Positions 47,030-59,235 of a stretch of DNA of 64,000 bases are shown in pieces. Every line of letters begins with the position of its first letter. Position 1 is the stretch's first letter. The DNA is from Zhengitettix transpicula (taxonomy: Eukaryota; Arthropoda; Insecta; Orthoptera; Tetrigidae): NCBI GenBank assembly GCA_037074705.1, contig CM073591.1, positions 77,668,532 through 77,732,531 of the forward strand. The letters run 5' to 3'. The notes beneath the pieces are model-generated. The model saw only the letters and a list, made by a program, of their open reading frames with translations. It was not told the DNA's origin and did not search any database. Position numbers and translations under genes: made by a program.

Positions 47030-48390
47030 CAATTTACTAAAAATTAAGGTTTATTTTCAATCAATAAATGCTTTGCCGCTTTTCCTAATTAAGCGCGAGA
47101 AATTTTCAGGGAAACCAGATCATAAATTATTTCCTGTCTCACCTCAATGAAATTAATTTATTTTATTACATTTTTATGATATTTAATTTTATTATATATT
47201 TTTTATTATATTTTTATTATATTTAATAACAAATGCATGATCACGTTTTTAAATGTTTCATACTCTGTGTATAAGTCCCTAGCGATTAAGATGCATAATC
47301 ATTTTATTTAAAAAGGAAGTCATTCTGTCGTTCCTGTGTCGAATTTTATTTAATTTTCTCGTTGTTTGACAAATATTAAGAAACTCAGTTGTGTGTAAGA
47401 ATTTCTGTTTGAATTCCATAATTTTTCGAGACGTAGTTATATGTGAATAATATCAAGGAACTGACAGGATTAAAGGATCTGGCCGAAGTTGGCACACAAG
47501 ATCAATGGCGTGGCACGTTAAACTGCGCGGCAACATGAAATGTACCGGAACTGCTTTTAAGCATCCAGCGGCGTTGGTAAACGAGTGAGGTTAACGAACG
47601 CAGGATAACAGGCATCAAGGAAACCTAAATTAAAATCTCACAAAGTCGTATTATGAAGCGATATCTTTCTACAAATTACACGATATTATGAGCTAAATTT
47701 CGGAAGTATTTGATAGAAATACCGCTTTTTATACCCTTCTTTCTTTACTTAGTCTTATTATCAGCTAACATAAACTCCAATCATTTCATGTAAACATTCC
47801 TTTCGACAAATTCAACGGCAATACATACACAACAATTTGTTGTGTTTTCTGGTATGAGCATTGCAAAATATTGTATAACTTTCAATTGAACGGCGTATAA
47901 ATTAAAAGGTATAATATTCGCCTGAGCCACTTCAGCTTTTCGCTAATAAATCCTATAAATCCGTATGTCCACGGACAGTAATGCTCTTGAAAATTTTAAC
48001 GGAAGAATTATCGGATTGGAAGAGGCAAGCGTGGGGGTTTAGACAACAATTCTCATAACTCAGCCAGCGGCAGAAATTGCTTCAGAGGGACATTAATCCT
48101 CGCCATGGACGATTCGGCAGCCATTTGCAGAGTTTTTATAGTCTCGGTTGTATTTAAGAATCCACAAATGAATACATACCTTACTCCACAAATGGAAAAT
48201 CAATTTTAAATAATTAGTGCAACCATAAAAGCAAATATCGTCGAATATTATTTCCCTTAGATTTGAAATATTGAAAAATAAATGATAGGTAAAAAGTGAA
48301 TTGAACGTAAATATACAAAAAATAAATATGTAAACATTTTTAAGTGCCGAGAAAATAGTTAAACTCTCCCTCTAATGTAGCTTAACACAA
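47030..48390. other. AT-rich DNA, no supported gene
   Basis: Two moderately GC-rich patches (47460-47630 and 48000-48135) carry no obvious frame. The rest is AT-rich with TTTTATTATATTT-type low complexity at 47160-47230. Confidence 0.45.
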
Positions 48391-48394
48391 CCAA

Positions 48395-48898
48395 TTTTTT
48401 AAAGGTGTAGACAGGTGATGTATAGGGTAATCCACATAGTAGCAACTCCCCTCTTATAGCATATGAAATGGACTGAAAGGGGGGATGCGGAAGGGTAGAG
48501 GAAGGTAGCCAATGGCTAAATAGGGCCCCCGGTCTATGGTTTAAGGATCCTACCCGGCAATTCGCTTAAAAGTGATGCAAGGAAAACCCTAGAAAAACCT
48601 GCATCAGATAGGTCGGACATTTGTTACTTGTCCCACGCCCTTCCGATGGCGGGCGAGGGGTTTTCTGTGGGGTCGCAGCTTTACCCTCGCCGTGCCTGGT
48701 CCGGTTTAGGAGGGCAGCTGGCAGACTATTCCAATAGGAATAGCGAAAAACTCTTACCGTATGCCCAAGGTCTGCGACCCCGGAACATACACCTCTCAAA
48801 ACAGGCCGAGGTGTCTCGGCTTGTGGGAACCTTAGTTCAAAAAACCAGAGAGTTGTGAAGGCATCCCTAAAGGTAGGCTCCGCCAGAGCTCTCTGGGC
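48395..48898 (-). mobile_element. Family C retroposon, copy 3
   Basis: On the minus strand it runs from CCCAGAGAGCTCTGGC, a hairpin analogous to that of copy 1, to GGATTACCCTATACATCACC and TGTCTACACCTTTAAAAAA. The 3' end therefore belongs to a tail variant (TACATCACCTGTCTACACC) that differs from the TGTAGCCTGTTGCCC tail of copies 1, 2 and 4. The ORFs at 48566-48799 and 48628-48858 are shadows. Confidence 0.8.
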
Positions 48899-50718
48899 AA
48901 ATTTAAGCGTAAAAAATATCGGGAATAGTACTATAAATGTCTGTATTATATATAAAATGATGTGTTAAGTTTCATGATCCGTTATTATCATGATATTTGA
49001 AAACATTAATTAATTACAGTATATACTTAATTTTATTTTGTTCATGATCCTCAAAAATATGTGAACATTGTATTTCTTGTTGATAGATTTCTAAATACAG
49101 TAGCACAAAATGTACACACCCAAATTCTAACGAAACAAATTAAGAAAACTAAAGTGCCATCCTTGTAAAAAAAATATGTAAATTATAACCTGTAACGACA
49201 GTTTGTTCAAAAAACGAATTTCAAAATAACAATAAAGTTTCTGTATATATTTACACTTCTGTAGTTTGTGACTCTACGAAGAAATTACATAAATAAACAA
49301 TTTTTATCACGAATACTTGGGATTTTTCAATAATACAATTTTTTAAAGTATAACACAAAACCAAAATATCAATAAACTGAGAAAATACTCCATTTTCCCC
49401 GCTACAAAAAGTTAAAAAATGTGAAACATGTTTTTTATAATAAATAATTGTTTTGTTTTGTCATTTTTATATTGAGATATAAATTAAATTAGATTTATAT
49501 GAGAGTTTTAAATCTGTTCAACAAGAGTACTACCAATACTTAAAATCGATATAAATATTTATTCAATTAAAATGTTCTCAAATTTTGTATCGGTGTCCAT
49601 GCTAATTGCTTAACTAATGGGATTGTAAGTTTTGTTTGAGTATTCGAGGTTTTTGTTCTATGCTTTTTATTTGCAAATGTTTTTAAAACATCCTGATATT
49701 ATAAGAGTGCATTTCGATCACTATCATTTATCTGCGGGTAACGTTGTTTGTTTGCAATTAGGACTTGTTTGTAATTTAAAGTGATTTTACTAAGCAGATG
49801 TAATGGTATGAATTTAAATTTATATGTGAACATTTAAAACTTAAATTAAAAGTCCGGAACTTTAAATGTAATTTCATAAAACTATGTTGTCCAGTATTTA
49901 TTTACACCGTGTTTATTTGACGGTAACACGTTACTTTGGCAAGGTGTACCTGTTCTGTGAGCTTGAGAATTCAATAAATATGGAAGTAGGCCATTGAGGT
50001 AGTTGGACTGCGTGAGGCGTATTCAGGTGAAGTGATAACACGCTGAAGTTTCCTGAAACTGCAGTACATAAATTCTGCTTTCGTTGAAGTTCTAGTGTCA
50101 CTGAATAAAACGTTATTATTTAAACACCCTTATATTCTGAAAAATAATATAAGTTTCGTTTAAAATATTTCCGTTGTTAAATCACGACAGAAAATTCGGT
50201 TATCAAAAAACTAAAATTAAAAGCAAACTGACAATACAGTTTTAAAGAGTATAGGTTTTACGATCAGGTGCCTTTAATCTCTAAATTCAGCAAAAAATAT
50301 ATTACAACTTATTAAAAATGAAATTTTATAATAATTACAAGTAGGAGAGCTTTTTATTTGAAAACCAGTGAGGCTTACAAATTAAAGTTGTAATTAAATA
50401 TCATTTCTTTAATTAAGAATGTTCAAGTAACAAATAACTAAATTATATACGCCCTGTAAAAGTTACATGAAATTATTTAGTATTAATATAACATGATTTA
50501 ATCGATAAATTTTTATGGTTCTCAAAATATTTAGAACCTTATATCATCAGTTTTATAGAGCTTCTATTCCTAACACGAGCATTTTGTCGTTCATGTAAGG
50601 ATTTTTTGACCTCCGATTAATCAAATACCAAAACAAACATATACAGTTTTATCGACTAAGTTTAGTGAAACAATGAATTCACATTCCGATTTACGAAGAA
50701 AACTGCAAGAAAATAATT
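48899..50718. other. AT-rich DNA, nothing identified
   Basis: No ORF of interest and no repeat recognised. The block 49905-50100 is slightly less AT-rich. Confidence 0.5.
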
Positions 50719-52195
50719 ATTGACGTTGTTCTCTTAAAATAACGTGAATAAAAAATTATCTGTTGTTAATAATTAAATATACTATTTATTAAAATAATTA
50801 AGTTCTTTTAAAAATAATAATAGGATCTAAATTCTATGTCTAAATGGATCCAGTATTTATTATGAAGTATTTTGAAGCATTTTTTTCAAAACTCGTTTAA
50901 TATTTACGTAAACATAAAATATGAGAGTTGTAAATATATCGGTCAGCAAGTCATCAGTCTTCTTCTAGTACAGGAATCTCCAAACTTTTTGCCTTCTTCA
51001 GCACTTCAGACTTCTTCAGTTGGCCGTAGTAAAAGAAAATTGAGATTAATAGTTCTAGTTATATGAATTATATCGATACTATAACATTTTATAAGCTTTT
51101 TAATGGTTGCGATCATATATTAACTATGTACACTGCCAGAAAATATATTAAACAGATTGTTTTAAAAATTTCGTTAAACCAGATTATAATATTAAAATTC
51201 CAATTATGTGTAGGACTTGAAATGTTCATCATATACATTTTAACTGCTTTTTTAAATGTTACTTTTCGTTCAGGAAATAATTTCGTTCATCAAGATTCGT
51301 TCAAATAAAATTGTTACTAAATATACAATCAAATATATACGAAGTAAATCATTCCGGTTTTACTGACTACTGTCATTTTCGGAAAGTTCAATAATGAAAT
51401 TTGAATATAAGTGTAATTTCCTTATAATTGGCATCCAAATTTGCAAAAATAACCTGACGCTGTTTTTCACGACCTGACAGAACTAGTTTTTGAAAATTCG
51501 GTTCCACACCGTCGTGCATTTCTGCCCTTTATGGCATAAAGTTACAGTCTTTCACGTTTGCTCCGAAATCCGTGAAGTGAGATTAATAAGTTGAAAACGA
51601 ATTGATTGATCCTGTACATCAAACGTGAGTCATTCATGATATTCATCACAGACACAAAAATTGATAACTTGAAAATTTCATTGGTTATGTTTTGAAAATG
51701 GTTCGTAATTGGTTTCTATGGCTAAGAGTCGCAAGAATAACACATCACAAAAACCAGGTGACGATCTCAAAACATTTTAATTTATTCACTAGTAATGAAT
51801 TTAATATCGGTAAACGTTCTGCGATTAGTTCAATGCTTCTTCAGATATGTGTTTTGGAGGAGGATCGTGACACGTGCTCATATGTGTAAAAACTGTTGTA
51901 ATATTAACACAGTAGGATTGTCCAGCCCGTATAATAATTTCGTGGTAAATTGCCTCTTTGAAATTATACAAACGTATTTAATGTGCCAAAATTGCCACAT
52001 AAAACGATTTTCTTTGCCTTCATGTAGGTTTTTTTTTATTTGACCATTTTATAAGGAATCTCTATGTTGATGCTTTAGCTACTGATAACAGCGGCGAGAG
52101 TTTATAAAAGTGTGGATGGAATTAAAACGAACATCGTGAAAGAGAATATCCTCGGCCAGTTGGATGTATTGGATGAATTAAAATTCCTATTTACG
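50719..52195 (+). mobile_element. hAT-like segment, first tandem copy (family D, copy 1)
   Basis: The start TTATTGACGTTGTTCTCTTA recurs at 52218. At 50971 a hAT-type inverted end CAGGAATCTCCAAACTTTTT is followed by CACTTCAGACTTCTTCAGTT and GGCCGTAGTAAAAG. The 3' portion GCGGCGAGAGTTTATAAAAG matches 53.11 kb, but the 3' end is missing: the copy stops at a run of about 23 A residues (52196-52218). ORFs at 50872-52043 read as chance openings. No intact transposase is seen. Confidence 0.65.
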
Positions 52196-52218
52196 AAAAA
52201 AAAAAAAAAAAAAAAAAA
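52196..52218. repeat. Poly-A run at duplication junction
   Basis: About 23 A residues separate the truncated first copy of the hAT-like segment from the start of the second copy. It could be a retroposition tail, slippage, or an assembly joint. Confidence 0.9.
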
Positions 52219-53918
52219 TATTGACGTTGTTCTCTTAAAACAGAACTGTTGTTAATAATGGAATATACTTTTTTTAATGAAGCGCTTTTAAAAATACTAA
52301 TAGAATCTATACTCTCTTTCTAAATATTTATTATTACGTATTTTGAAGCACCTCGGCCTGTTCTGAGAGGTGTATGTTCCGGGGTCACAGACCTTGGGCA
52401 TACGGTAAGAGTTGTCCGCTATTCCCATTGGAATAGTCGGCCAGCTGCCTCCTAAACTGGTCGAGGTACGGAGAATGGAATGCTGCGACCCCACAGCAAA
52501 CTCCTCTCCCGCTATCGGAAGGGCGTGGGACAAGTACTCAATGCCCGACCTACCTGATGCAGGTTTTTCTACGGTTTTCCCTGCATTTCTTTAGGCGAAT
52601 GCCGGGTAGGATCCTTAAAATGTAGCCCGGGGGCCCTAGTAACCCTTGGCTATCTTCCTCTACCCTTCCGCATCCCCCCTTTCAAATCCCTTCCTATGCT
52701 ATTAAAGGGGAGTTGCCCAACGTGGATTACCCTCATGCAGCCTGTTACCATAAAAAAAATATTATATATATAACGGTCCACAAGTCATCAGTCGTCTAGT
52801 ACAGGAATATCCAAACTTTTTACCTTATTTCACACTTCAGACTTCCTCAGATGGCCGTAGTAAAGGTAAATTGAGATTAATAGTTCTAGGTATATTAATT
52901 CTATTGATACAATAAAATTTTATAATATTTTTAATGGTTACGATACTAAACTAACATATATTAACTATGTACACTGCCAGAAAATTATACAGAGAATGTA
53001 TTTAATATGTCAAACTTGCCACATAAGACTTTTCCTTCTTGTCGTTTGTAGGTTGTTTTTTTCATTTGACCATTTTTATAACGAATCTTTGTTGATGATT
53101 TAGTTATTGTTGATAGCGGCGACAGCTTATAAAAGTGTGGACGGAATTAAAGCGAACATCGTAAAAGAAAATATCCTCGGCGCGGTGGATGTTATTAAAG
53201 GCAAGGTGATGATGTTAGCGAACGAAGTAATTTGGTGTCGTAATTCGTCTTTATTATTGGCAAAATGTGTTGTACCCAATTGTTATTGTGACCGATGTTT
53301 GCAGAAAATGACCGAAGTTGTGTTGTGTAAGTCTGTTAATTTCTCAGTGTTATTCAAGTTTTTGATTTGTCAGGAAAACTTAGAGGAAAATAGTTGAGTA
53401 TGAAATACTGACAAATCATCTATCTATAGGTATAAGGGGGAAAATTAGTTCAGTTGGCTACTTGACAACGAGATAAAACCTTTTTTTCGGAAGAAAAAAA
53501 AAGTATAATAATGAGCTATATCCGACAAGAAACAGAGTAACCCACTGTCAGGATTGAGCTTGAAGACTACCATTTTTCAGACACGGTTTAAAAATTTTCC
53601 TCAGAAATTAATTACACTCATAAGTTCGCCATTATTCCAACTTGTACCAATCCCAGAAATTGTTCTCATAACGTCAAACCTCATTTAGGCTTAGGAATAA
53701 TAATAATAAATAATGATAATAAACATCAGATGACACGTTCTGACCATTAATAAGTCAATTGCTGTAATAGAAATTAGCCCATTTAAAATCGATTGAAACC
53801 CAGTTTTCGGTTGATTCTTGTTGGAAAGCTAATTCAGTTGACGCCTTCCATAACATTCTTAACTCGTCCGGATTAAATCATACCGCAGGACCGTAGTTTG
53901 GAGACCCTTGCTCTAGGG
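52219..53918 (+). mobile_element. hAT-like segment, second tandem copy (family D, copy 2)
   Basis: It repeats 50719-52195 with an internal deletion and a nested family C insertion. The 5' end CAGGAATATCCAAACTTTTT starts at 52802; the 3' end AGTTTGGAGACCCTTG stops at 53910, giving complementary CAAGGGTCTCCAAAC-type termini. Flanking octamers GTCTAGTA (52794-52801) and CTCTAGGG (53911-53918) share TCTAG, fitting a worn 8-bp hAT target duplication. A 96-codon frame at 53107-53397 (containing YKSVDGIKANIVKENIL) lies inside; I cannot assign it to a transposase domain. Superfamily call rests on termini. Confidence 0.65.
52351..52758 (+). mobile_element. Family C retroposon, copy 4 (5'-truncated, nested)
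   Basis: It starts at CCTCGGCCTGTTCTGAGAGG right after TATTTTGAAGCA, exactly where the older copy of the host segment (50880) reads TTTTTTTCAAAA, and ends TGCAGCCTGTTACCA-T-(A)8. The minus-strand ORF 52297-52533 is a shadow. The nested position gives relative age: younger than the hAT-like duplication. Confidence 0.85.
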
Positions 53919-54330
53919 TATGTAGATGAGGGACTAACTCAGCCATCATCAAAGGCGAGCTCTATCAGCCTTGCACCAACTTGCTCCCTGTGTGCATGTG
54001 TGTCTAACCCTCCTATTCGTAACCCTGCATTGTAAGTAACTAACAATGGAGGGTACAAATAGGAGGGGGAAGAATTCAGTTACAGTACCGAAACCAAAGG
54101 ATTTCCGTTGTTTGGTGCAGCAAATACAATGATATTCAGATTAGTGGATCAAACAGATCAAGGACTGATAACTAAAAATAATGTTCATCTCGTTTTCCTT
54201 CATTAAATTAAATGTTAAATTGAATTTTATGTATAAAATCTATCGTATTTGTTTTTTCTGAGAAATATGACAGTTTCATTTCTATCGAATATATATACAT
54301 AGTGGTAATTAAAAAAACCGTAATTATTTA
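53919..54330. other. Intervening DNA with an imperfect hairpin
   Basis: 54008-54033 (CCCTCCTATTCGTAACCCTG...) and 54044-54067 (ACAATGGAGGG...AGGAGGG) form an imperfect stem of about 24 bp with a short loop. No coding signal. Confidence 0.6.
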
Positions 54331-55274
54331 ATGAACAAAATTTACGATTTTCACTGTCGGCGGCGTAAATATAAAAATTGTGTACAAGAATATGGGGCCT
54401 ATAATGCTTGCTTGCTATGGGCATTGTCTCGAAGGCATGGCTGGACGCGCGTAACTTTAGTGTGTGTTAAGACTTTGCGGAGCGATGTTGTAGTAGTGTG
54501 TGTTGGGAATCGGCGGAGAGAGAGCAGAGTTTTTGTTCTGGAAAGCTGCAGAGTGTGTTTTGGGAGGCTGACGAGTGTGTATCAGAACTTATAATTGAAA
54601 ATTGCTTGGACCAGGAAAGCGAACCTGATTCAAAGATCCTGTTACTATATTCAAGCAAGCGTATAGAGACAGCAGAGACATAATATATTAAAGTCCCGGG
54701 TTTTTAAATTACGAGTCGACAACCTGAAATATTTGTCCATTGGCATATTTAGGCAAGCATCAAAGATTTCAAAACTACGATATCAATTATAAAGAGCAGG
54801 AAGTGTTGTGTCTAAAAATTACAACCACATTAAATTCAGTAAAATATGGCCTGTCGGTGATGTGTTTTAACAATAATCGAGTGAGAACGAGCCCCCGACA
54901 AACAGCTAAGGGTAATGTAAACTAAAAAGAACTAATATTAATTGTAAACCTAATGTAAATAATAATTATCGCCAGATTTCATATTTCAATAATTGTTTAA
55001 GTTAAGAATTTTTCCCATTGTAAGTTTTTAATTGTCTTGTCGTAACAATTTTTAATGGAGGCCCGATAGTCGGCCCTGAAATTAAGCCGTGGTACTTTAT
55101 CAACTTGTAACAAAATTTTCCATTGTGATAAGAATTTGTTTTTAATAAATTAACTTTGTTTAATTTTAAATTCTGATTTTTTCATTTAAAATCATTTCAG
55201 CTCAACTTTTATTTTGCTTATTTAAATTTAATAATTAATCATTAATTTATATTTACTACAATATATATATATAT
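54331..55274. other. Unassigned block, possible retroelement sequence
   Basis: A GT-rich, GC-richer block at 54430-54680 is open in several frames; one is Glu/Cys-rich (54498-54683, plus) and none is recognised. It is followed by AT-rich DNA, with GGAGGCCCGATAGTCGGCC near 55055-55073. The frame at 54740-54925 includes YDINYKEQEVLCLK, faintly like the 'NYst.EkE.LA' of Ty3/gypsy RNase H, but too weak to name. A (TA)n run lies at 55259-55275. Confidence 0.25.
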
Positions 55275-56490
55275 AGTAATAATTAAAATGGAAGCTTTAA
55301 TTTAATTTATTATATTTTAAAGAATTTGCCTCATGTTGAAGCGCAATTTATGTAATAATCAAATAGTAGGTCGTTTATTAATGGAAATAATAATAAAAAA
55401 TTAGCAAACAAAATATTTTTATTTTATTTTGTGGCAATAAAAGATAATTACAAACACACAATTTGAGATCTGGTTCTCTCAGGGACTTGACTGGGTTTGA
55501 TAAGGAACACAACAAATATTTTTAAAATCTCATTAACAAAACAGTTTACAATTTACCTAAACAATATGTCGATAGAAAGAAAGAAATTTAAAGTAAAGAA
55601 ATTAACTCTGATTGACAATTTAAAAGAGAACGAAATCTGACTTTATCCTTTAATTAGCGTTTACAATTAATCATTAGTTTTGGTTTTGTTACTTACATAC
55701 TGTCCAGCTGGTACCAGCATTCTTTTTGGTTTCGGAAGTACACTATTGCAAAATTATACACTGATTCTAAATATCGACTCACAGATTTTACACTATTGAA
55801 GTCAGAATTGATAGGCTCCCAGGAACTCGGATGATCCTCCTGAATGTCAGCTATCTGATGTCTGCTTGCCTTACAGGAATCCTATGATTCGTAGATTTAT
55901 TAATCTTTTACTGATTTGGACTTAAACTGCAACGTAGCTCCTTGAAGATTTATTTTAACTGTTTATTCTTTCGGAGCGAACTAACTTTTCATTAGCTCCT
56001 TGCTGTAGACTTAAACTGTCAACTTTACTATTCAGCTCTTTGCTGCTCACCAGAAAAACTTCATCCGACCGCAGAAATATTTCATCACCAACTCTATCCT
56101 AGCTGGCTGTAGACGTAAAAATACTGACTTCCTTTCCTGGCTGGCTTTTGACGTAAACTGCTAGACTTTCATGCGCGCAAACGCCATTTTGACTTTCAAC
56201 AAAAACTGCTGAACTCGCTTTTCCATTGTTGCTTTGTTCGATCAGACCGCTATAATGGGGAACGTAGGTTTTCCCGGTGTAGTTGCTGGATGAAGTTCTC
56301 TCGGGATTCCAACCGGGTAGCGTAGTTTTCACCTGAATAAGATGGCGGTGCAAGCAATCGAAACGTTGTGTTTACAAAACTACGCTACCCGGTTGGAATC
56401 CCGAGAGAACTTCATCCCGCTGTAATTTACTTATCAAACAATTCAAATTTTATGTCCAAACAATTAATGGCCTAATTAATTGGCATTACA
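55275..56490 (-). mobile_element. Solo-LTR-like element (family E, copy 2, inverted)
   Basis: Reverse-oriented homologue of 44535-45664. On the minus strand it starts TGTAATGCCAATTAATTAGG at 56490 and ends ATTATTACT at about 55275, both flanked by (AT)n. It lacks the family C insertion but carries an extra segment with a 42-bp perfect inverted repeat (56288-56417). The ORF at 56099-56353 (minus) is a shadow of this repeat. The two copies lie about 10 kb apart in opposite orientation. Confidence 0.6.
56288..56417. repeat. Perfect 42-bp inverted repeat with 46-nt loop
   Basis: 56288-56329 (GGATGAAGTTCTCTCGGGAT...) is the exact reverse complement of 56376-56417. The loop contains AAGATGGCGG, a YY1-type motif, and GAAACGTTGTG, the same 11-mer found in PLE terminal units. 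The other LTR-like copy lacks this block. Could be a small MITE or an internal LTR structure. Confidence 0.9.
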
Positions 56491-57546
56491 ATATATATAT
56501 GCCCAATTAGCGGTTGCATTACAAATATCAGGCGTACATAAAAACTAATGTTTTGAAAAATTCTGCAAAAGCTTGACCTTTCCCATCATAAATTCCTAAT
56601 TCAACAATACCGGTGAAACACTGAAAGACAAATTTGTCGGTCTGGGAAAGTAAATAATTTTTTTTCTAACGTAGTGTTATATAAATAATTATTTCACTCC
56701 TTAGCTTTTACATCTTCTTTATACCTTCATTAAAAACGATTTCTCAAACTACTCGAAATAGGTGAATGTAACAGATATGCCGTCTTCATTTGAACAAAAT
56801 CTCTCAGCGTGAAATTTGGTAACAGAAAGTTCCTTGCAGCTAACTATGACGAATGTACTCCATGTGAAAGCAGTTGTAAAGAAAATTCGTGGAATTCAGC
56901 ACCACCATCTGAAGACTGCATGACCGGACGTACTGTGGTGAAATATAACTATTTTCTCTGACAATTATTCACGTTAGGTGTTAATGACTTGCTTCAATTA
57001 TTCAAATAATGTCGCGTAATATTCTCTGATTGTTGATCGCCCTTTTCCAGATGGTATATGAGATCACAACGTAATTGGACCTACGGCAAGACTGTTGCTT
57101 TGACTCAGTGTAGTAATACGGAATAAACAGTTAATCGACAGAAAAGAAACAAAAAAAGAATAAACACTGCTAAGGGGTGTTCAATTGAGCGCATTTTGTG
57201 ACTAATATATAACAAATGCGGCATCCATTGCGGCCATGCTTTTTCGTAAACAAATGCTCACGAAAAATGTTTTGAGATAATTTTCCAATATCTTTGTAAT
57301 CTACTTTCAAACGCAGATATTGTGGTTTCTACGCTTTTATTCTCATTCGTGGCGGTTTCGGGGCGTCATGAACACACTTCATCCAAAATGGAGGGTCAAC
57401 CGCGTTAGAATTCAGCTGTCCACTTTGCAAACGATGTCGGATCTATACTATCACTTTCAGAACGCAACACTTTCACTGGTTTATTAATCTTGATTGCAAC
57501 AATCTAAAAACTGAAGAAGCACGGTTAAAACTGCATTGTATTCACT
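56491..57546. other. AT-rich DNA, nothing identified
   Basis: No supported gene. A somewhat GC-richer stretch at 57170-57440 has no recognised frame. Confidence 0.45.
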
Positions 57547-57822
57547 CTAAAATACGATACTTGTATTATTATCTCGTACTAGCGCCATTTCTATATCTGG
57601 CTGAGAACTTTCCGAACTAATTGCAACGGAAGGTTCAGAATGACCAGGCTGTTGAGAAATACAGTGTTTATACTCTCGTCTACAATTAGTTAGATACAAT
57701 CCTGCGACATGTTCATCGGAGGTGATACAACTGTTGTCGGCATTCCCAACAGAGAACGGAGACATACAGGAAGTGTAATCATTTTCCTTGGAAATCGCAG
57801 CACGCCCGACAGGAGGTGCCAT
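57547..57822 (-). CDS. Unidentified 91-residue ORF, possible exon
   Basis: From the ATG at 57822 the minus strand is open for 91 codons, and it stays open a further 15 codons upstream before a stop. It contains MAPPVGRAAISKEN at the start, five Cys residues and a Ser/Glu-rich end (SSESSQPDIEMALVRDN). Composition is much less AT-driven than the window's other ORFs, and local GC is raised. I recognise no domain, signal peptide or membrane segment. It may be a terminal exon, a transposon relic, or chance. No splice acceptor was identified with confidence. Confidence 0.15.
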   Translation of the reverse strand: MAPPVGRAAISKENDYTSCMSPFSVGNADNSCITSDEHVAGLYLTNCRREYKHCISQQPGHSEPSVAISSESSQPDIEMALVRDNNTSIVF

Positions 57823-57864
57823 TAAAGTAATGAGGAGCGTGAAGTCTTTGTGCCTGGCGAACAA

Positions 57865-59235
57865 AACAGGTCGGCCTCATCCCTCGTGTTAAAATATCAC
57901 ACCAATTTGCGTCAGCTGTACGAGCAGGTAACAACTACATTATTACCCAGTTTCGTATTCTTGCAGACCAAAATGACTAATTGAGAATTCTTTCTTCTGA
58001 AACGCAACAGAACTGATTCGAAGGAAAAGGACGACGGAAATATGGATGGTCAAAGATAATGTTAACGTAACTGAGCTGTAAATATGACATGAAAGCAATT
58101 TTATTGCTACTTATACAATATGAGATTTTAATTTTAATTTAATTAAGCACAAGAAAGATAATTATCACGTTTACAGAAAAATAATTAAATTTAAAAGAAG
58201 GCAATACTTAATTTTAGAATAAGGAAATAATTTATTTTACGTAAACGTAATTAAAAGAAAATTTCAACTCCAGTGAAAAATACTGCAGAAGAGCAAAAGT
58301 AAGCATTAGTTCAAAGTAATTTTAAAAAAGTGACATTGAACAATAATTTTTCTATCTAAAAGGAATTTTTAAAAATAAAATGCTCGCTCTAATATTCTAA
58401 AATTGGAAATGAGTGTATTTTTTTAGTAATAAGCTACGTCGTGAGGATCATCCAATGCGCTGGCATCTTCCCTTTAATAGGTACGATTATTTATATCTTC
58501 GGTATATACTAGAATTAACGCCATCAACGAAGAAGGACCAATTCGGTATATTTTTCCGCAGGTACCAACCTCCTCCCCGTGCGCAACCAATCAGCTTCAG
58601 TAAAAAACTAGAGCTTGACCTCGTTAGATGTGTTTTTATTCCGCACGCATCGCGCCAATCAGCACCACCCGTCTTCGTTCCTGACGCTCACTATAATATG
58701 GGTTAGGGCATTGGGCTATTATATTATCTTTAACGATTTATTTACTAATAACTCATTTTTATAATATAAATTTTCTTATTTTTATTGTATTTTGTTTCGT
58801 AAAAGTTTCAATAAATTAAAACCAATCACAAAATGGTAGCGCACCTTGAGTATGACATTTCATTCCCTACTGGGTGAAAATAATAATTTGATTGGAACTG
58901 TAAACCATAGTTTCGAGATCAATCGGATTTTTCATTATAATCCAATTCAAAAGCAAATTTAAATATATATATTTACAGTAAAAGAATAATGCTGATGTTT
59001 ACATAAGTTAACAGAGTAGACTATCGTTTCTCAAAAAGTACACTTTTATAGATCAATCAGTAAGAGGTTACCTTATGAATATAAGCTTGATATAAAATTT
59101 CATGCGGTCGTTTTTCAGTCCGCTACGCCCATATTCGTAGCGGATAGAGAATTTTTCTCTGTTTGGCCGATAATTTATTGGTACTGATTCGTTTTCAAAT
59201 TTTAGGTCTATGAACAGTGTGTAATAATGATAATT
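57865..59235. other. AT-rich DNA with one GC-richer block
   Basis: At 58560-58700 two CCAAT motifs (ACCAATCAGC and GCCAATCAGC, about 75 bp apart) sit in a GC-richer block spanned by a 97-codon ORF without ATG near its start. A 9-bp stem TCCGCTACG/CGTAGCGGA lies at 59120-59145. Confidence 0.35.

Noticed and set aside
54740..54925. Ty3/gypsy RNase H fragment (NYKEQEVLCLK)
   Set aside because: Only a few residues fit and no neighbouring motif supports it.
58413..58706. 97-residue plus-strand gene
   Set aside because: No ATG near the start, no domain, and the frame crosses a block with CCAAT motifs that could equally be noncoding.
59120..59145. Terminator-like 9-bp stem TCCGCTACG/CGTAGCGGA
   Set aside because: No gene ends nearby, no T run follows the stem, and intrinsic terminators are a bacterial feature; probably chance.
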